Assembly (NCBI GenBank): GCA_051646925.1
Contig: JBOFDK010000061.1
Coordinates: forward strand, 1-30,887
Direction: 5' to 3'
DNA length: 30,887 nucleotides
Origin: JBOFDK01 sp051646925
GTDB lineage: Bacteria > Bacillota > Clostridia > Lachnospirales > Cellulosilyticaceae
Notes under the pieces: model-generated
What the model was told of the DNA's origin: nothing
The model's database searches: none
What the model saw: the letters and a program-made list of their open reading frames with translations, nothing else
Shown: positions 23,644 to 30,887 of the stretch, in pieces
How the letters are laid out: each line of letters begins with the position of its first letter
How positions within the stretch are numbered: the first letter of the stretch is position 1
Translations under genes and position numbers: made by a program

Positions 23644-24360
23644 ATGCGATTACAAAAATATCTCGCACAAGCAGGGGTTGCATCTAGACGTAAATGTGAA
23701 GTTTATATTCAAGAAGGTAAAATAACAGTAAATGGGGAAGTTGTTAAAGAACTAGGTACTCAAGTTGAAGATAATGATAAAATCACATTTAATGGGAAAG
23801 AAGTTAAAATTAAAACTGAATACGTATATTATGTATTACACAAACCAGTAGGATATATTACAACTGTTTCAGATGAAAAAAATCGTCCAACTGTTATGGA
23901 ATTACTTGGAACAATTAAAGAAAGAGTTTTTCCAGTAGGAAGACTAGATTATAACACTGGTGGTTTATTATTAATGACTAATGATGGAGCGTTGACATAT
24001 GCTTTGACGCATCCAAAACATGATATTCCAAAAACTTATATTGCGAAAGTTAAAGGACATGTAAATGCAAGAAGTATTGATAAACTTTGTCAAGGAGTTC
24101 GTATAGAAGATTATATAACGTCGCCAGCTAAAGTTAAACGTATTAGTGAAGGTGGAACTACAACGACAATTAGTATTACTATTCATGAAGGTAGAAATCG
24201 CCAAGTAAGAAAAATGTGTGAAGCTATTGGGCATGATGTGTTAAGTCTAAAACGTGTTGCAATGGGACCTATTAAGTTAGAAGACTTAAAAGAAGGTACT
24301 TACAGACAATTAACAAGTGAAGAGTATAAATATTTGATGGACATAGTTGGAAAAAAATAG
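23644..24360 (+). CDS. rluB: 23S rRNA pseudouridine synthase (RluB family)
   Basis: RsuA/RluB-family enzymes make a single pseudouridine in rRNA (RluB at 2605 of 23S in E. coli numbering). The 238-residue product has an N-terminal S4 RNA-binding domain (1-60; RLQKYLAQAGVASRRKCE, then GKITVNGEVV) and the catalytic domain with Asp102 in GRLDYNTGGLLLMTNDG. ALTHPKHDIPKTY and the GRNRQVRKMCEAIGH motif follow. An upstream in-frame ATG (23626) is rejected: SD AGAGGA precedes 23644 and the S4 domain starts there. It lies 22 nt after the carboxypeptidase and is followed by a strong terminator. RsuA (16S) specificity cannot be fully excluded. Confidence 0.93.
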   Translation: MRLQKYLAQAGVASRRKCEVYIQEGKITVNGEVVKELGTQVEDNDKITFNGKEVKIKTEYVYYVLHKPVGYITTVSDEKNRPTVMELLGTIKERVFPVGRLDYNTGGLLLMTNDGALTYALTHPKHDIPKTYIAKVKGHVNARSIDKLCQGVRIEDYITSPAKVKRISEGGTTTTISITIHEGRNRQVRKMCEAIGHDVLSLKRVAMGPIKLEDLKEGTYRQLTSEEYKYLMDIVGKK

Positions 24361-24361
24361 A

Positions 24362-24399
24362 AAAAAAACTCTAAGATGAATATTTCTTAGAGTTTTTTT
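24362..24399 (+). terminator. Intrinsic terminator after rluB
   Basis: A 15-bp perfect stem (24362-24376 with 24385-24399; ACTCTAAGA/TCTTAGAGT) with an 8-nt loop and a terminal T-run. It begins directly after the rluB stop. Confidence 0.92.
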
Positions 24400-24419
24400 G
24401 TTAAAGAAAACAATAATGA

Positions 24420-24434
24420 ATTTTTGTGAAAATT
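24420..24434 (+). promoter_or_regulatory. CodY-like box upstream of the decarboxylase operon
   Basis: ATTTTTGTGAAAATT matches the CodY box AATTTTCWGAAAATT at 13 of 15 positions. It lies 52 bp upstream of the mmdA -35. The CodY encoded in this window has a nearly canonical DNA-binding helix, so the Bacillus consensus should apply. Confidence 0.5.
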
Positions 24435-24467
24435 AACAAAATTGATAAATAAGCTTTTAAAAGATAT

Positions 24468-24484
24468 CATTTGTTTTACAAATG
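24468..24484 (+). promoter_or_regulatory. Operator-like palindrome next to the mmdA promoter
   Basis: CATTTGT-TTT-ACAAATG is a perfect 17-bp inverted repeat ending 2 bp before the -35 of the decarboxylase operon. This is a place for an activator or repressor. The binding protein is unknown; the RpiR-family regulator at 29612 is one candidate. Confidence 0.45.
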
Positions 24485-24486
24485 GC

Positions 24487-24515
24487 TTGTGAATTAAACA
24501 ATGATTTAGTATAAT
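24487..24515 (+). promoter_or_regulatory. Sigma-A-type promoter of the decarboxylase operon
   Basis: TTGTGA (24487-24492), exactly 17 bp, perfect TATAAT (24510-24515). The predicted start near 24522 gives a leader of about 50 nt before mmdA, in which I see no strong hairpin. Confidence 0.7.
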
Positions 24516-24572
24516 GATAGTGATAATAACCGAACTTTAATTAAGTAAAAATTGATAATTGGAGGGTACCAG

Positions 24573-26081
24573 ATGAGCACTTTACAAAAACTATCTGAAC
24601 TAGAAGCTCGTAGAATAGAAATTAAAACAAATTCTAATAACGAGAATAGCAAAATGGCTAAAAAAGCAGGAGCACTCACTGCAAGAGAGCGAATAGCTGC
24701 CCTAATGGACGAAAATAGTTTTGTCGAAATAGGGACATTTATGAAAAGTCGTAGTACAGCTTTTAATATGGAAACATGTGATACTCCAGCTGATGGCGTT
24801 GTATGTGGATATGGAACAGTTAATGGAGTTCTAGTTTATACATATAGCCAAGATGCATCTGTATTAGGAGGATCTATTGGAGAAGTGCATGCACAAAAAA
24901 TTGCAAAGATGTATGAAGATGCAATTAAAATGGGTGCACCAGTTGTTGGGTTTATTGATACTGTAGGATTAAGACTTCAAGAAAGCTTAGATGCTTTGAA
25001 TGGCTATGGTCAAATTTTTGCAAAAATGACAAAAGCTTCAGGAATTATTCCACAAATTGCGGTAATATGTGGTGATTGTGCAGGTGGTACGTCATTTATA
25101 GCAGGATTATCTGATTTTACATTTATATCAACTCAAAATGGACGAATGTTTTTGAATAGTCCAAGCGCATTAGAAGACAAACATGCAAGTTTTGATACAA
25201 TTGCATCAGCAAAAGTCCATTTGTCAGAAAGTGGAATAGCAGTATCAGGGTGTGACAGTGAAGAAAATCTTATTACACAAGTAGTTACATTGATTGGATA
25301 TTTGCCATCAAATAGTTCTGAAGAAGCACCAACATTTGAATGTATGGATAATTTAAACCGAGTAGATGCAGCACTTAATACATTTGATTTTTCATCACAA
25401 ACAACAAGTTCTATTATTGAATCTATAGCTGATGAAAATGAATATTTAGAACTTTTTGCAGAATATGGTCAACAAGCGATAGTAGCGTTAGGTCGTATGA
25501 ACGGTACGAGCGTTGGATTTATTGGTAACGAAAGTACTGCATGTGATTATGATAGTGTAAAAAAAATAACACAATTTGTAAGATTTTGTGATGCATTTAA
25601 TATTCCGATTGTTACACTTACAAATATTGTTAATTTCGAATCAACTGTAGAAACAGAAAAACTTGGAATCATTAAAGAAGTTAGCAAATTAGTTGCTGCA
25701 TTCGCTGGAGCAACAGTACCAAAAATTAACGTTATAGTAAAAGAATGTTTTGGTACGGGTTACGTAACAATGAATAGCAAACATATAGGCGCAGACTATG
25801 TTTACGCATGGCCAACAGCAGAAATTGCAGTTATGAATAATGAAGTTGCTGTAAAAATCATTTATGGTGATGAAATAGCAGCAAATGAAAATCCTGCTGA
25901 ATTTATGGCTGAAAAAATTAAAGAATATGAAGAATCAACAAATGTTTTAGCAGTAGCGGCAAGAGGATATATTGATGATATTATCGAGCCAGCAGCAACG
26001 CGTAAGCGTATTATTGCGGCATTAGAAACACTTAAAACTAAGCAAGTGAATGATTTATATAAGAAACACCCAACAGTATAA
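24573..26081 (+). CDS. mmdA: Acyl-CoA carboxyltransferase (12S/MmdA-like subunit)
   Basis: A crotonase-fold biotin-dependent carboxyltransferase of the propionyl-CoA carboxylase beta / methylmalonyl-CoA decarboxylase alpha / transcarboxylase 12S family, which moves CO2 between an acyl-CoA and biotin. The 502-residue product has LTARERIAALMDENSFVE (36-53), the N-domain oxyanion region, CAGGTSF (169-175), YLPSN (243-247), and the C-domain FGTGYVTMNSKHIGADYVYAWP in part. Where typical MmdA has DSGGARIQEG, this protein has DTVGLRLQES (129-138), a variant seen in some Lachnospirales relatives. SD GGAGGG (24562-24567) selects the ATG at 24573 over a TTG at 24552. The acyl-CoA substrate cannot be read from sequence. 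Confidence 0.85.
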   Translation: MSTLQKLSELEARRIEIKTNSNNENSKMAKKAGALTARERIAALMDENSFVEIGTFMKSRSTAFNMETCDTPADGVVCGYGTVNGVLVYTYSQDASVLGGSIGEVHAQKIAKMYEDAIKMGAPVVGFIDTVGLRLQESLDALNGYGQIFAKMTKASGIIPQIAVICGDCAGGTSFIAGLSDFTFISTQNGRMFLNSPSALEDKHASFDTIASAKVHLSESGIAVSGCDSEENLITQVVTLIGYLPSNSSEEAPTFECMDNLNRVDAALNTFDFSSQTTSSIIESIADENEYLELFAEYGQQAIVALGRMNGTSVGFIGNESTACDYDSVKKITQFVRFCDAFNIPIVTLTNIVNFESTVETEKLGIIKEVSKLVAAFAGATVPKINVIVKECFGTGYVTMNSKHIGADYVYAWPTAEIAVMNNEVAVKIIYGDEIAANENPAEFMAEKIKEYEESTNVLAVAARGYIDDIIEPAATRKRIIAALETLKTKQVNDLYKKHPTV

Positions 26082-26095
26082 GGTAGGTGAAAAAA

Positions 26096-26461
26096 ATGAT
26101 ATTCACACAAGAGTATAATTTCCAAGACGCATTTGGTGAATTTATTGGTGGATTTAGCGTGTTTTTGACAGGGATTATAATGGTATTTTTCGCACTTGTA
26201 TTACTAATTTTTCTAATTAAAATTATTGGATTTTGTGTGCGAAAATTAGAATCTAAAAATCAAGTAGTAACTCAAAATGAAATAAAAACTAATTCGGTTC
26301 CAGTAGTAATTAATGAAATAAAAGAAGCCGAACCAGAGTTACCAGATAATGAACTTGAAATTGTAGCGGTAATTACAGCAGTTATTGCGGCTCAGTTAGG
26401 AACGACTACAGATCAATTAGTAGTACGATCATTAAAAAAAGTTAATCGAAAAATAAGATAA
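26096..26461 (+). CDS. oadG: OadG-family small membrane subunit of the decarboxylase pump
   Basis: Gamma/delta subunits of sodium-pump decarboxylases are short one-helix proteins that hold the carboxyltransferase and biotin parts on the membrane beta subunit. This 121-residue product has one membrane helix (about 18-46), a hydrophilic linker, and a C-terminal segment LEIVAVITAVIAAQLGT ending in VVRSLKKVNRKIR, a pattern of clostridial OadG-like proteins. An in-frame GTG at 26087 is too close to any SD. GGTAGGTG (26082-26089) better serves the ATG at 26096. It is 14 nt after mmdA. Such proteins are poorly conserved, so position carries much of the assignment. Confidence 0.8.
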   Translation: MIFTQEYNFQDAFGEFIGGFSVFLTGIIMVFFALVLLIFLIKIIGFCVRKLESKNQVVTQNEIKTNSVPVVINEIKEAEPELPDNELEIVAVITAVIAAQLGTTTDQLVVRSLKKVNRKIR

Positions 26462-26491
26462 TGATAAAGTGACTTATAGGAGGATATAATA

Positions 26492-26869
26492 ATGAAAAAA
26501 TTTCGTGTAAATGTAAATGGAAATACGTACGATGTAGAAGTTGAGGAATTATCTGGAACATCAATGCAGCCAGTTAGCCAAGGTAATGTATCAGAGGTTA
26601 GAAAACCACAAGTTGCAAAACCAATAATTGAAAATAAAGCTCCTGTAATTAAAGATGGAACTAACGTTGTAGCGCCAATGCCTGGGAAAATTGTAAGCGT
26701 AAAAGTAAAAGTAGGCGAATCAATTAAAGAAGGTGATTTAGTAGCAGTGTTAGAAGCTATGAAAATGGAGAATGAAATATTTGCAACTACATCAGGAACA
26801 GTTGCTGCAATTAGCGTATCAGAAGGTGCGATGATAGAAGCAAACGATGTAATTATAACAATCAATTAA
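26492..26869 (+). CDS. Biotin carboxyl carrier protein (1.3S / gamma subunit)
   Basis: This is the mobile biotin arm that carries CO2 from the carboxyltransferases to the membrane decarboxylase. The 125-residue product begins with the MKKFRVNVNGNTYDVEVEE segment usual for these proteins, has a flexible Pro/Ala/Val-rich linker (about 22-55), then a biotinyl domain (58-125: VVAPMPGKIVSVKVKVGE) with the biotin-accepting Lys91 in EAMKMEN. SD TAGGAGGA supports the ATG. It must be charged by a biotin ligase that is not in this window. Equivalent names are GcdC, MmdC or transcarboxylase 1.3S subunit. Confidence 0.93.
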   Translation: MKKFRVNVNGNTYDVEVEELSGTSMQPVSQGNVSEVRKPQVAKPIIENKAPVIKDGTNVVAPMPGKIVSVKVKVGESIKEGDLVAVLEAMKMENEIFATTSGTVAAISVSEGAMIEANDVIITIN

Positions 26870-26905
26870 TTAAATGAAATTACTCTCTAAAGGAGGACAA
26901 ATAAA

Positions 26906-28072
26906 ATGAATATAGGCACAGTCTTTATCGATTCCATTAAAGGATTTTTTGCTGAATCAGGATTGGCGCAACTAGATTTAGGCTATATAGTAATGATAGT
27001 CATAGCATGTGGGCTTTTATATTTAGCAATCGCTAAAGGATTTGAGCCACTATTACTTGTACCAATTGCATTTGGAATATTATTAGTTAACTTGCCAGGG
27101 GTAGGCATTACTGCAGCAGGAACCGAAAATCTAATTACGGGAAAAACAGAACCGGGCGGATTATTATATTATATTGGGATGGGAAAAGAACTCGGAATCT
27201 TTCCGCCACTCATATTTATAGGCGTAGGGGCTATGACAGATTTTGGTCCACTTATTGCAAATCCAAAAAGTTTATTATTGGGCGCAGCGGCGCAGGTCGG
27301 AATTTTTGTAGCTTTTTTAGGTGCATTATTGCTTGGATTTACAGGTCCAGAGTCAGCAGCTATAGGGATTATTGGAGGAGCAGACGGTCCAACATCTATC
27401 TATCTTGCGACTAAATTAGCACCAGAATTGTTAGGTGCAATAGCGGTATCGGCATATTCATATATGGCACTAGTTCCAGTAATTCAGCCACCAATTATGA
27501 AACTGTTTACTACAAAAGAACAACGTATGGTAAAAATGGAGCAGCTAAGACCTGTTTCAAAAACTGAAAAAATGATATTCCCAATAGTGGTAACAATTGC
27601 AGTTTCATTATTATTACCATCGGCAGGAACATTAGTTGGTATGCTAATGTTTGGTAACTTACTAAAAGAAGTAGCTGCTACAAACCGTCTTGCAGACGTA
27701 GCAAGTAATGCTATGATGTCAGTTATTACGATTTTATTAGGATTATCAGTTGGTGCTTCAACAAGTGCTGAAAAATTTCTAAACGGACAAACATTAGGAA
27801 TTTTAGCGTTAGGATTATTTGCGTTTATTATCGGTACATCTACAGGTGTATTGTTTGGAATTATTATGTATTATATTTCAGGTAAAAAAGTCAATCCACT
27901 TATAGGAGCAGCTGGAGTTTCAGCAGTGCCAATGGCAGCTCGTGTTGTGCAAAAAGTTGGTCAACAAGAAAGTCCAACAAACTTTTTACTTATGCACGCA
28001 ATGGGACCAAATGTAGCAGGTGTTATAGGATCGGCTATTGCAGCGGGAGTATTACTATCAATTTACGGATAA
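26906..28072 (+). CDS. oadB: Na+-translocating decarboxylase beta subunit (OadB family)
   Basis: The beta subunit decarboxylates carboxybiotin inside the membrane and uses the energy to export Na+. The 388-residue product is hydrophobic throughout, with about ten helices and two re-entrant regions. Every functional residue known from Klebsiella OadB is kept at a constant offset of 43: Asp160 (Asp203) in GGADGPT, Tyr186 (Tyr229), Asn330, Gly334, Ser339 and Arg346 (Asn373, Gly377, Ser382, Arg389) in NPLIGAAGVSAVPMAAR. The protein should therefore be an active pump. SD AAAGGAGGAC precedes the ATG. It lies between the biotin carrier and the 5S-type subunit, with short gaps. Confidence 0.96.
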   Translation: MNIGTVFIDSIKGFFAESGLAQLDLGYIVMIVIACGLLYLAIAKGFEPLLLVPIAFGILLVNLPGVGITAAGTENLITGKTEPGGLLYYIGMGKELGIFPPLIFIGVGAMTDFGPLIANPKSLLLGAAAQVGIFVAFLGALLLGFTGPESAAIGIIGGADGPTSIYLATKLAPELLGAIAVSAYSYMALVPVIQPPIMKLFTTKEQRMVKMEQLRPVSKTEKMIFPIVVTIAVSLLLPSAGTLVGMLMFGNLLKEVAATNRLADVASNAMMSVITILLGLSVGASTSAEKFLNGQTLGILALGLFAFIIGTSTGVLFGIIMYYISGKKVNPLIGAAGVSAVPMAARVVQKVGQQESPTNFLLMHAMGPNVAGVIGSAIAAGVLLSIYG

Positions 28073-28087
28073 TAAGGAGGTATGACA

Positions 28088-29500
28088 ATGTCAAAAATTA
28101 TTACAAGACCTGTAAAAATTATGGATACGACATTACGTGACGCTCATCAATCACTTATTGCGACACGAATGACAACAGAAGAAATGTTACCAATTGCAAA
28201 AACGATGGATAAAGCTGGATTTTATGCAATGGAAGTATGGGGCGGTGCAACATTTGATGCATGTTTACGATTTTTAAAAGAAGACCCATGGGAAAGACTT
28301 CGTAAATTAAGAGCAGAAATTAAAGATACAAAACTTCAAATGTTATTTAGAGGACAAAATATTTTAGGATATCGTCATTATGCAGATGATGTTGTTGAGT
28401 ACTTTGTACAAAAAAGTATCGCAAACGGTATTGATATTATTCGTATTTTCGATGCTCTAAACGATATGAGAAATCTTCAAACAGCTGTAGATGCAGCACG
28501 TAAAGAAGGTGGTCATGCACAAGTTGCAATTTCATATACACTTAGTGAAGTACATACACTTGACTACTACATTAAACTTGCAAAACAAATTGAAGAAATG
28601 GGTGCACACTCTATATGTATTAAAGATATGGCGGGATTACTTGTACCATTTGAGGCGGAACGCCTTGTTCGTGCAGTTAAAGAAAATACGTCGATTCCTC
28701 TTCAGCTACATACACACTATACAAGTGGTGTTGCTAGTATGACATGTTTAAAAGCAATTGAAGCTGGATGCGATATTATTGATACTGCAATGTCACCTCT
28801 TGCTATGGGAACATCTCAGCCTGCAACAGAAGTAATGGTAGAAACATTTAGAGGAACACCATACGATACAGGTATTAATCAAGAAATTTTAACTGAAGTT
28901 ACAGAGTATTTTAGACCAATGAGAGAAAAACTTATTGAAAGTGGACAATTAAATACAAAAGTTTTAGCAGTAGATATTAATACACTACGATACCAAGTAC
29001 CAGGCGGTATGCTTTCAAACTTAGTATCACAACTTAAAGAACAAAATGCAGAAAATAAATTTTATGATGTACTTAAAGAAATACCTAGAGTTCGTGCAGA
29101 TTTTGGATATATTCCACTAGTAACACCTACAAGCCAAATAGTAGGTACACAGGCAGTTCTTAACGTACTTGCGGGTGAACGGTATAAAATGATTTCTAAA
29201 GAGTCTAAAGCGATAGTTAAAGGTGAGTATGGTCAAACATCTATGCCGATTAAAGATGATGTAGTAAAAAAAGTTATCGGTAATAGTGAACGAATAACTT
29301 GTCGCCCAGCAGATTTATTAAAACCAGAGCTTAAAACATTAGAACAAGAAATGATTATGTATAAACAACAAGATGAAGATATTTTGAGCTATGCATTATT
29401 TCCACAAGTAGCGACAGAATTTTTCAAATACAGAGAAGCACAACAAAAAAAAGTGGATATAACACTCGCTCATAAAGAAAGCAAGGCTTATCCAGTGTAA
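28088..29500 (+). CDS. oadA: Oxaloacetate decarboxylase alpha / transcarboxylase 5S-type carboxyltransferase
   Basis: A TIM-barrel carboxyltransferase that moves CO2 between oxaloacetate/pyruvate and biotin. The 470-residue product has the metal/substrate motif MDTTLRDAHQSLIATRM (12-28, with Asp13), the carbamylated-lysine site IKDMAGLL with Lys179, metal ligands His208 and His210 (LHTHYTSG), and the conserved post-barrel domain (about 300-440; ADFGYIPLVTPTSQIVGTQA). It lacks the Pro-rich linker and C-terminal biotin domain of Klebsiella OadA. It is thus the transcarboxylase-5S form, served by the separate biotin carrier. SD AAGGAGG (28074-28080) fits the ATG at 28088 (7 nt), not the one at 28082. 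Confidence 0.93.
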   Translation: MSKIITRPVKIMDTTLRDAHQSLIATRMTTEEMLPIAKTMDKAGFYAMEVWGGATFDACLRFLKEDPWERLRKLRAEIKDTKLQMLFRGQNILGYRHYADDVVEYFVQKSIANGIDIIRIFDALNDMRNLQTAVDAARKEGGHAQVAISYTLSEVHTLDYYIKLAKQIEEMGAHSICIKDMAGLLVPFEAERLVRAVKENTSIPLQLHTHYTSGVASMTCLKAIEAGCDIIDTAMSPLAMGTSQPATEVMVETFRGTPYDTGINQEILTEVTEYFRPMREKLIESGQLNTKVLAVDINTLRYQVPGGMLSNLVSQLKEQNAENKFYDVLKEIPRVRADFGYIPLVTPTSQIVGTQAVLNVLAGERYKMISKESKAIVKGEYGQTSMPIKDDVVKKVIGNSERITCRPADLLKPELKTLEQEMIMYKQQDEDILSYALFPQVATEFFKYREAQQKKVDITLAHKESKAYPV

Positions 29501-29513
29501 TTTAGATGATAAT

Positions 29514-29553
29514 ATAATAAAAGACATCTTTAAAAAAGGATGTCTTTTATTAT
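29514..29553 (+). terminator. Intrinsic terminator of the decarboxylase operon
   Basis: A perfect 15-bp stem (29514-29528 with 29539-29553; AAAAGACATC/GATGTCTTTT) with a 10-nt loop. The T-run is inside the right arm. Confidence 0.88.
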
Positions 29554-29611
29554 GTGTAAATATATTATATAATGAAATGATAAATGAACAAACTTGAAGG
29601 ATGGACAAAGT

Positions 29612-30529
29612 ATGCTTAATAACGATTTAATGCAACGCATAAAAAAAAGTATGCCAAAACTTAGCAAAGGGCAAAAGTTAATTGGAAACTATATACTAGA
29701 ACATTACGAAAAAGCAGTATATTTAACAGCAGCAAAACTAGGTACAATTGTAGGCGTTAGTGAATCAACAGTTGTACGATTTGCAAATGAAATAGGATAT
29801 GACGGATACCCTAAATTTCAAGAAGCGTTAGAGGAACTTGTAAAAAGTAAATTAACAGCGCTTCAAAGGCTAGAAGTAACAACAGATCGTATTGATACAG
29901 AACATGTTTTAAGAAGTGTATTGCAAACAGATGAAGAAAAAATACGATATACGTTAGAACATATGGATGAAACGATTTTTGATGAAGCAGTAGAACAAAT
30001 TTTAAAAGCAAAAACAATTTATATTATAGGTGTTAGAAGTTGCGCAGGACTTGCTAGCTTTTTAGGATTTTATTTTAATATTGTTTTTCCAAATGTTAAA
30101 CTTATTAATACAAACAGCATCAGTGAAATGTTTGAAATTGTGCATCGTATTGATGAAAATGATGTTATTATAGGAATTAGTTTTCCAAGATATTCTAAAC
30201 GTATATTAAAAATACTAGAATTTGCAAATTCTAAAAGAGCATCAGTTATAGCGATAACTGATAGCAATATTTCTCCAATTGCACAATATGCTAAACATAC
30301 TTTAATTGGTAGAAGTGAAATGATATCTTTTGTCGATTCATTAGTTGCGCCGCTAAGTATTATTAATGCATTAATTGTAGCTGTAAGTTTAAAAAAACGT
30401 CATGAAATTTCATCACATCTTGAACATCTAGAAAGCATTTGGATGGAATATGAAGTTTATGATAATGCAAAAGAAGCGGTGACAAGTACAAACAATACTA
30501 TAAATATATCTAGAGAAAAAACAGAGTAA
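29612..30529 (+). CDS. MurR/RpiR-family transcriptional regulator
   Basis: RpiR-family regulators couple an N-terminal helix-turn-helix to a C-terminal SIS domain that senses sugar phosphates. The 305-residue product has the HTH at about 39-60 (AAKLGTIVGVSESTVVRFANE), the family sequence IGYDGYPKFQEAL (61-73), and a SIS domain from about 130 to 270 (KTIYIIGVRSCAGLASFL, GISFPRYSKRILKILEFA). SD GAAGGATGG points to ATG 29612; an in-frame TTG at 29594 has no SD. Its ligand is unknown. A TATAAT at 29568-29573 has no good -35. Neighbours are the sodium-pump operon and cmk. Control of the former is possible but unproved. Confidence 0.88.
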   Translation: MLNNDLMQRIKKSMPKLSKGQKLIGNYILEHYEKAVYLTAAKLGTIVGVSESTVVRFANEIGYDGYPKFQEALEELVKSKLTALQRLEVTTDRIDTEHVLRSVLQTDEEKIRYTLEHMDETIFDEAVEQILKAKTIYIIGVRSCAGLASFLGFYFNIVFPNVKLINTNSISEMFEIVHRIDENDVIIGISFPRYSKRILKILEFANSKRASVIAITDSNISPIAQYAKHTLIGRSEMISFVDSLVAPLSIINALIVAVSLKKRHEISSHLEHLESIWMEYEVYDNAKEAVTSTNNTINISREKTE

Positions 30530-30548
30530 AAGCTAAGGAGAAAAACAT

Positions 30549-30887
30549 ATGCCATTTTCAATTGCTATCGATGGGCCAGCAGGAGCAGGAAAAAGTACAA
30601 TTGCAAAACGTTTAGCAGCTAAACTTAAATGTATTTATATTGATACTGGAGCGATGTACCGAACAGTTGCATATTATTGCATGCAAAATAATATTGACTA
30701 TACACAAGAAGAAAATTTAACAGAAGCTTTGAAAAAAATAGATATTAGCATTAAATATAGTGATGATACACAAACTATTTTGTTAAATAATGAAAATGTA
30801 ACTGAACTTATACGTACACAAAATGTTGCAAAAATAGCATCTATAGTAGCAACATATACAAATGTACGAAAAAAATTAGTAGATATG
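30549..30887 (+). CDS. cmk: Cytidylate kinase, 5' part (cut by window end)
   Basis: Cmk phosphorylates CMP and dCMP. The 113 visible codons begin with the P-loop IDGPAGAGKST (Gly9 to Thr17) and the substrate-binding IDTGAMYRTVAYY, both typical of Cmk. The open frame runs off the window edge with no stop. SD AAGGAG (30535-30540) is 8 nt before the ATG, and the gene starts 19 nt after the RpiR regulator with no terminator between, so they are probably co-transcribed. The remainder (about half of the usual 220 residues) cannot be judged. Confidence 0.93.
   Translation, partial: MPFSIAIDGPAGAGKSTIAKRLAAKLKCIYIDTGAMYRTVAYYCMQNNIDYTQEENLTEALKKIDISIKYSDDTQTILLNNENVTELIRTQNVAKIASIVATYTNVRKKLVDM

Noticed and set aside
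26413..26865. 150-codon minus-strand frame across the biotin carrier gene
   Set aside because: It overlaps the certain biotin carrier coding sequence completely and has no domain or SD.
28491..28742. 83-codon plus-strand frame inside oadA
   Set aside because: It is an out-of-frame shadow of the TIM-barrel gene without SD or recognisable content.
1..30887. Mobile elements, CRISPR arrays, tRNA/rRNA genes, prophage or defence genes
   Set aside because: None was seen. All substantial open frames belong to core chromosomal families in conserved order, and the only recombinase fits the xerD locus.

Overview
The window is an AT-rich (roughly one third G+C by eye), gene-dense stretch of a low-GC Gram-positive chromosome. 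It encodes a Gram-positive peptidoglycan/division cluster, the endospore regulators SpoIIGA, pro-sigma-E and sigma-G, CodY, and a biotin-dependent sodium-pump decarboxylase. Together these point to an endospore-forming anaerobe of the class Clostridia. The neighbourhoods dprA-topA-codY and scpA-scpB-carboxypeptidase-rluB are most like those of the Lachnospirales. A relative of Cellulosilyticum/Epulopiscium is possible, but that is a guess. There are no rRNA or tRNA genes, insertion sequences, prophages or CRISPR arrays, and no stretch over 300 bases without a gene.

Layout. 149-5083: murF-mraY-murD-ftsW, a tight lipid II and septal wall operon ending in a strong terminator. 5133-7095: divIB/ftsQ and ftsZ, each with its own sigma-A-type promoter; murG and murA are not here. 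7107-9967: spoIIGA-sigE-sigG-ylmC, the sporulation sigma cassette. 10023-11537 (minus strand): comM, convergent with ylmC across a bidirectional terminator and divergent from dprA-topA (11628-14841) across a symmetric intergenic region. 14845-15875: codY behind a promoter that contains a CodY-like box and is followed by a terminator hairpin. 15996-20959: a Xer recombinase, deoB, pdp (nucleoside salvage) and dacF. 21005-24399: scpA-scpB-D,D-carboxypeptidase-rluB. 24420-29553: a five-gene Na+-translocating decarboxylase/transcarboxylase operon. 29612-30529: an RpiR-family regulator. 30549 to the end: the 5' part of cmk.

How the genes connect. Much of the window concerns the cell envelope and the choice between growth and sporulation: septum synthesis (murF to ftsZ), septum-coupled sigma-E activation (SpoIIGA/SigE), forespore transcription (SigG), wall trimming (two D,D-carboxypeptidases), chromosome segregation (ScpAB, Xer) and nutrient sensing (CodY). 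The most interesting signals are regulatory. They are a terminator-attenuated, probably autoregulated codY leader with a Spo0A-box match upstream; a second CodY-like box ahead of the sodium-pump operon; a hairpin masking the Shine-Dalgarno sequence of the second carboxypeptidase; and a mirror-image promoter region between comM and dprA. Also notable are a Xer recombinase that ends five residues after its catalytic tyrosine, and a pump operon with transcarboxylase-like (12S + 5S + 1.3S) composition. I saw no clearly new multi-gene system; almost every gene belongs to a known family.
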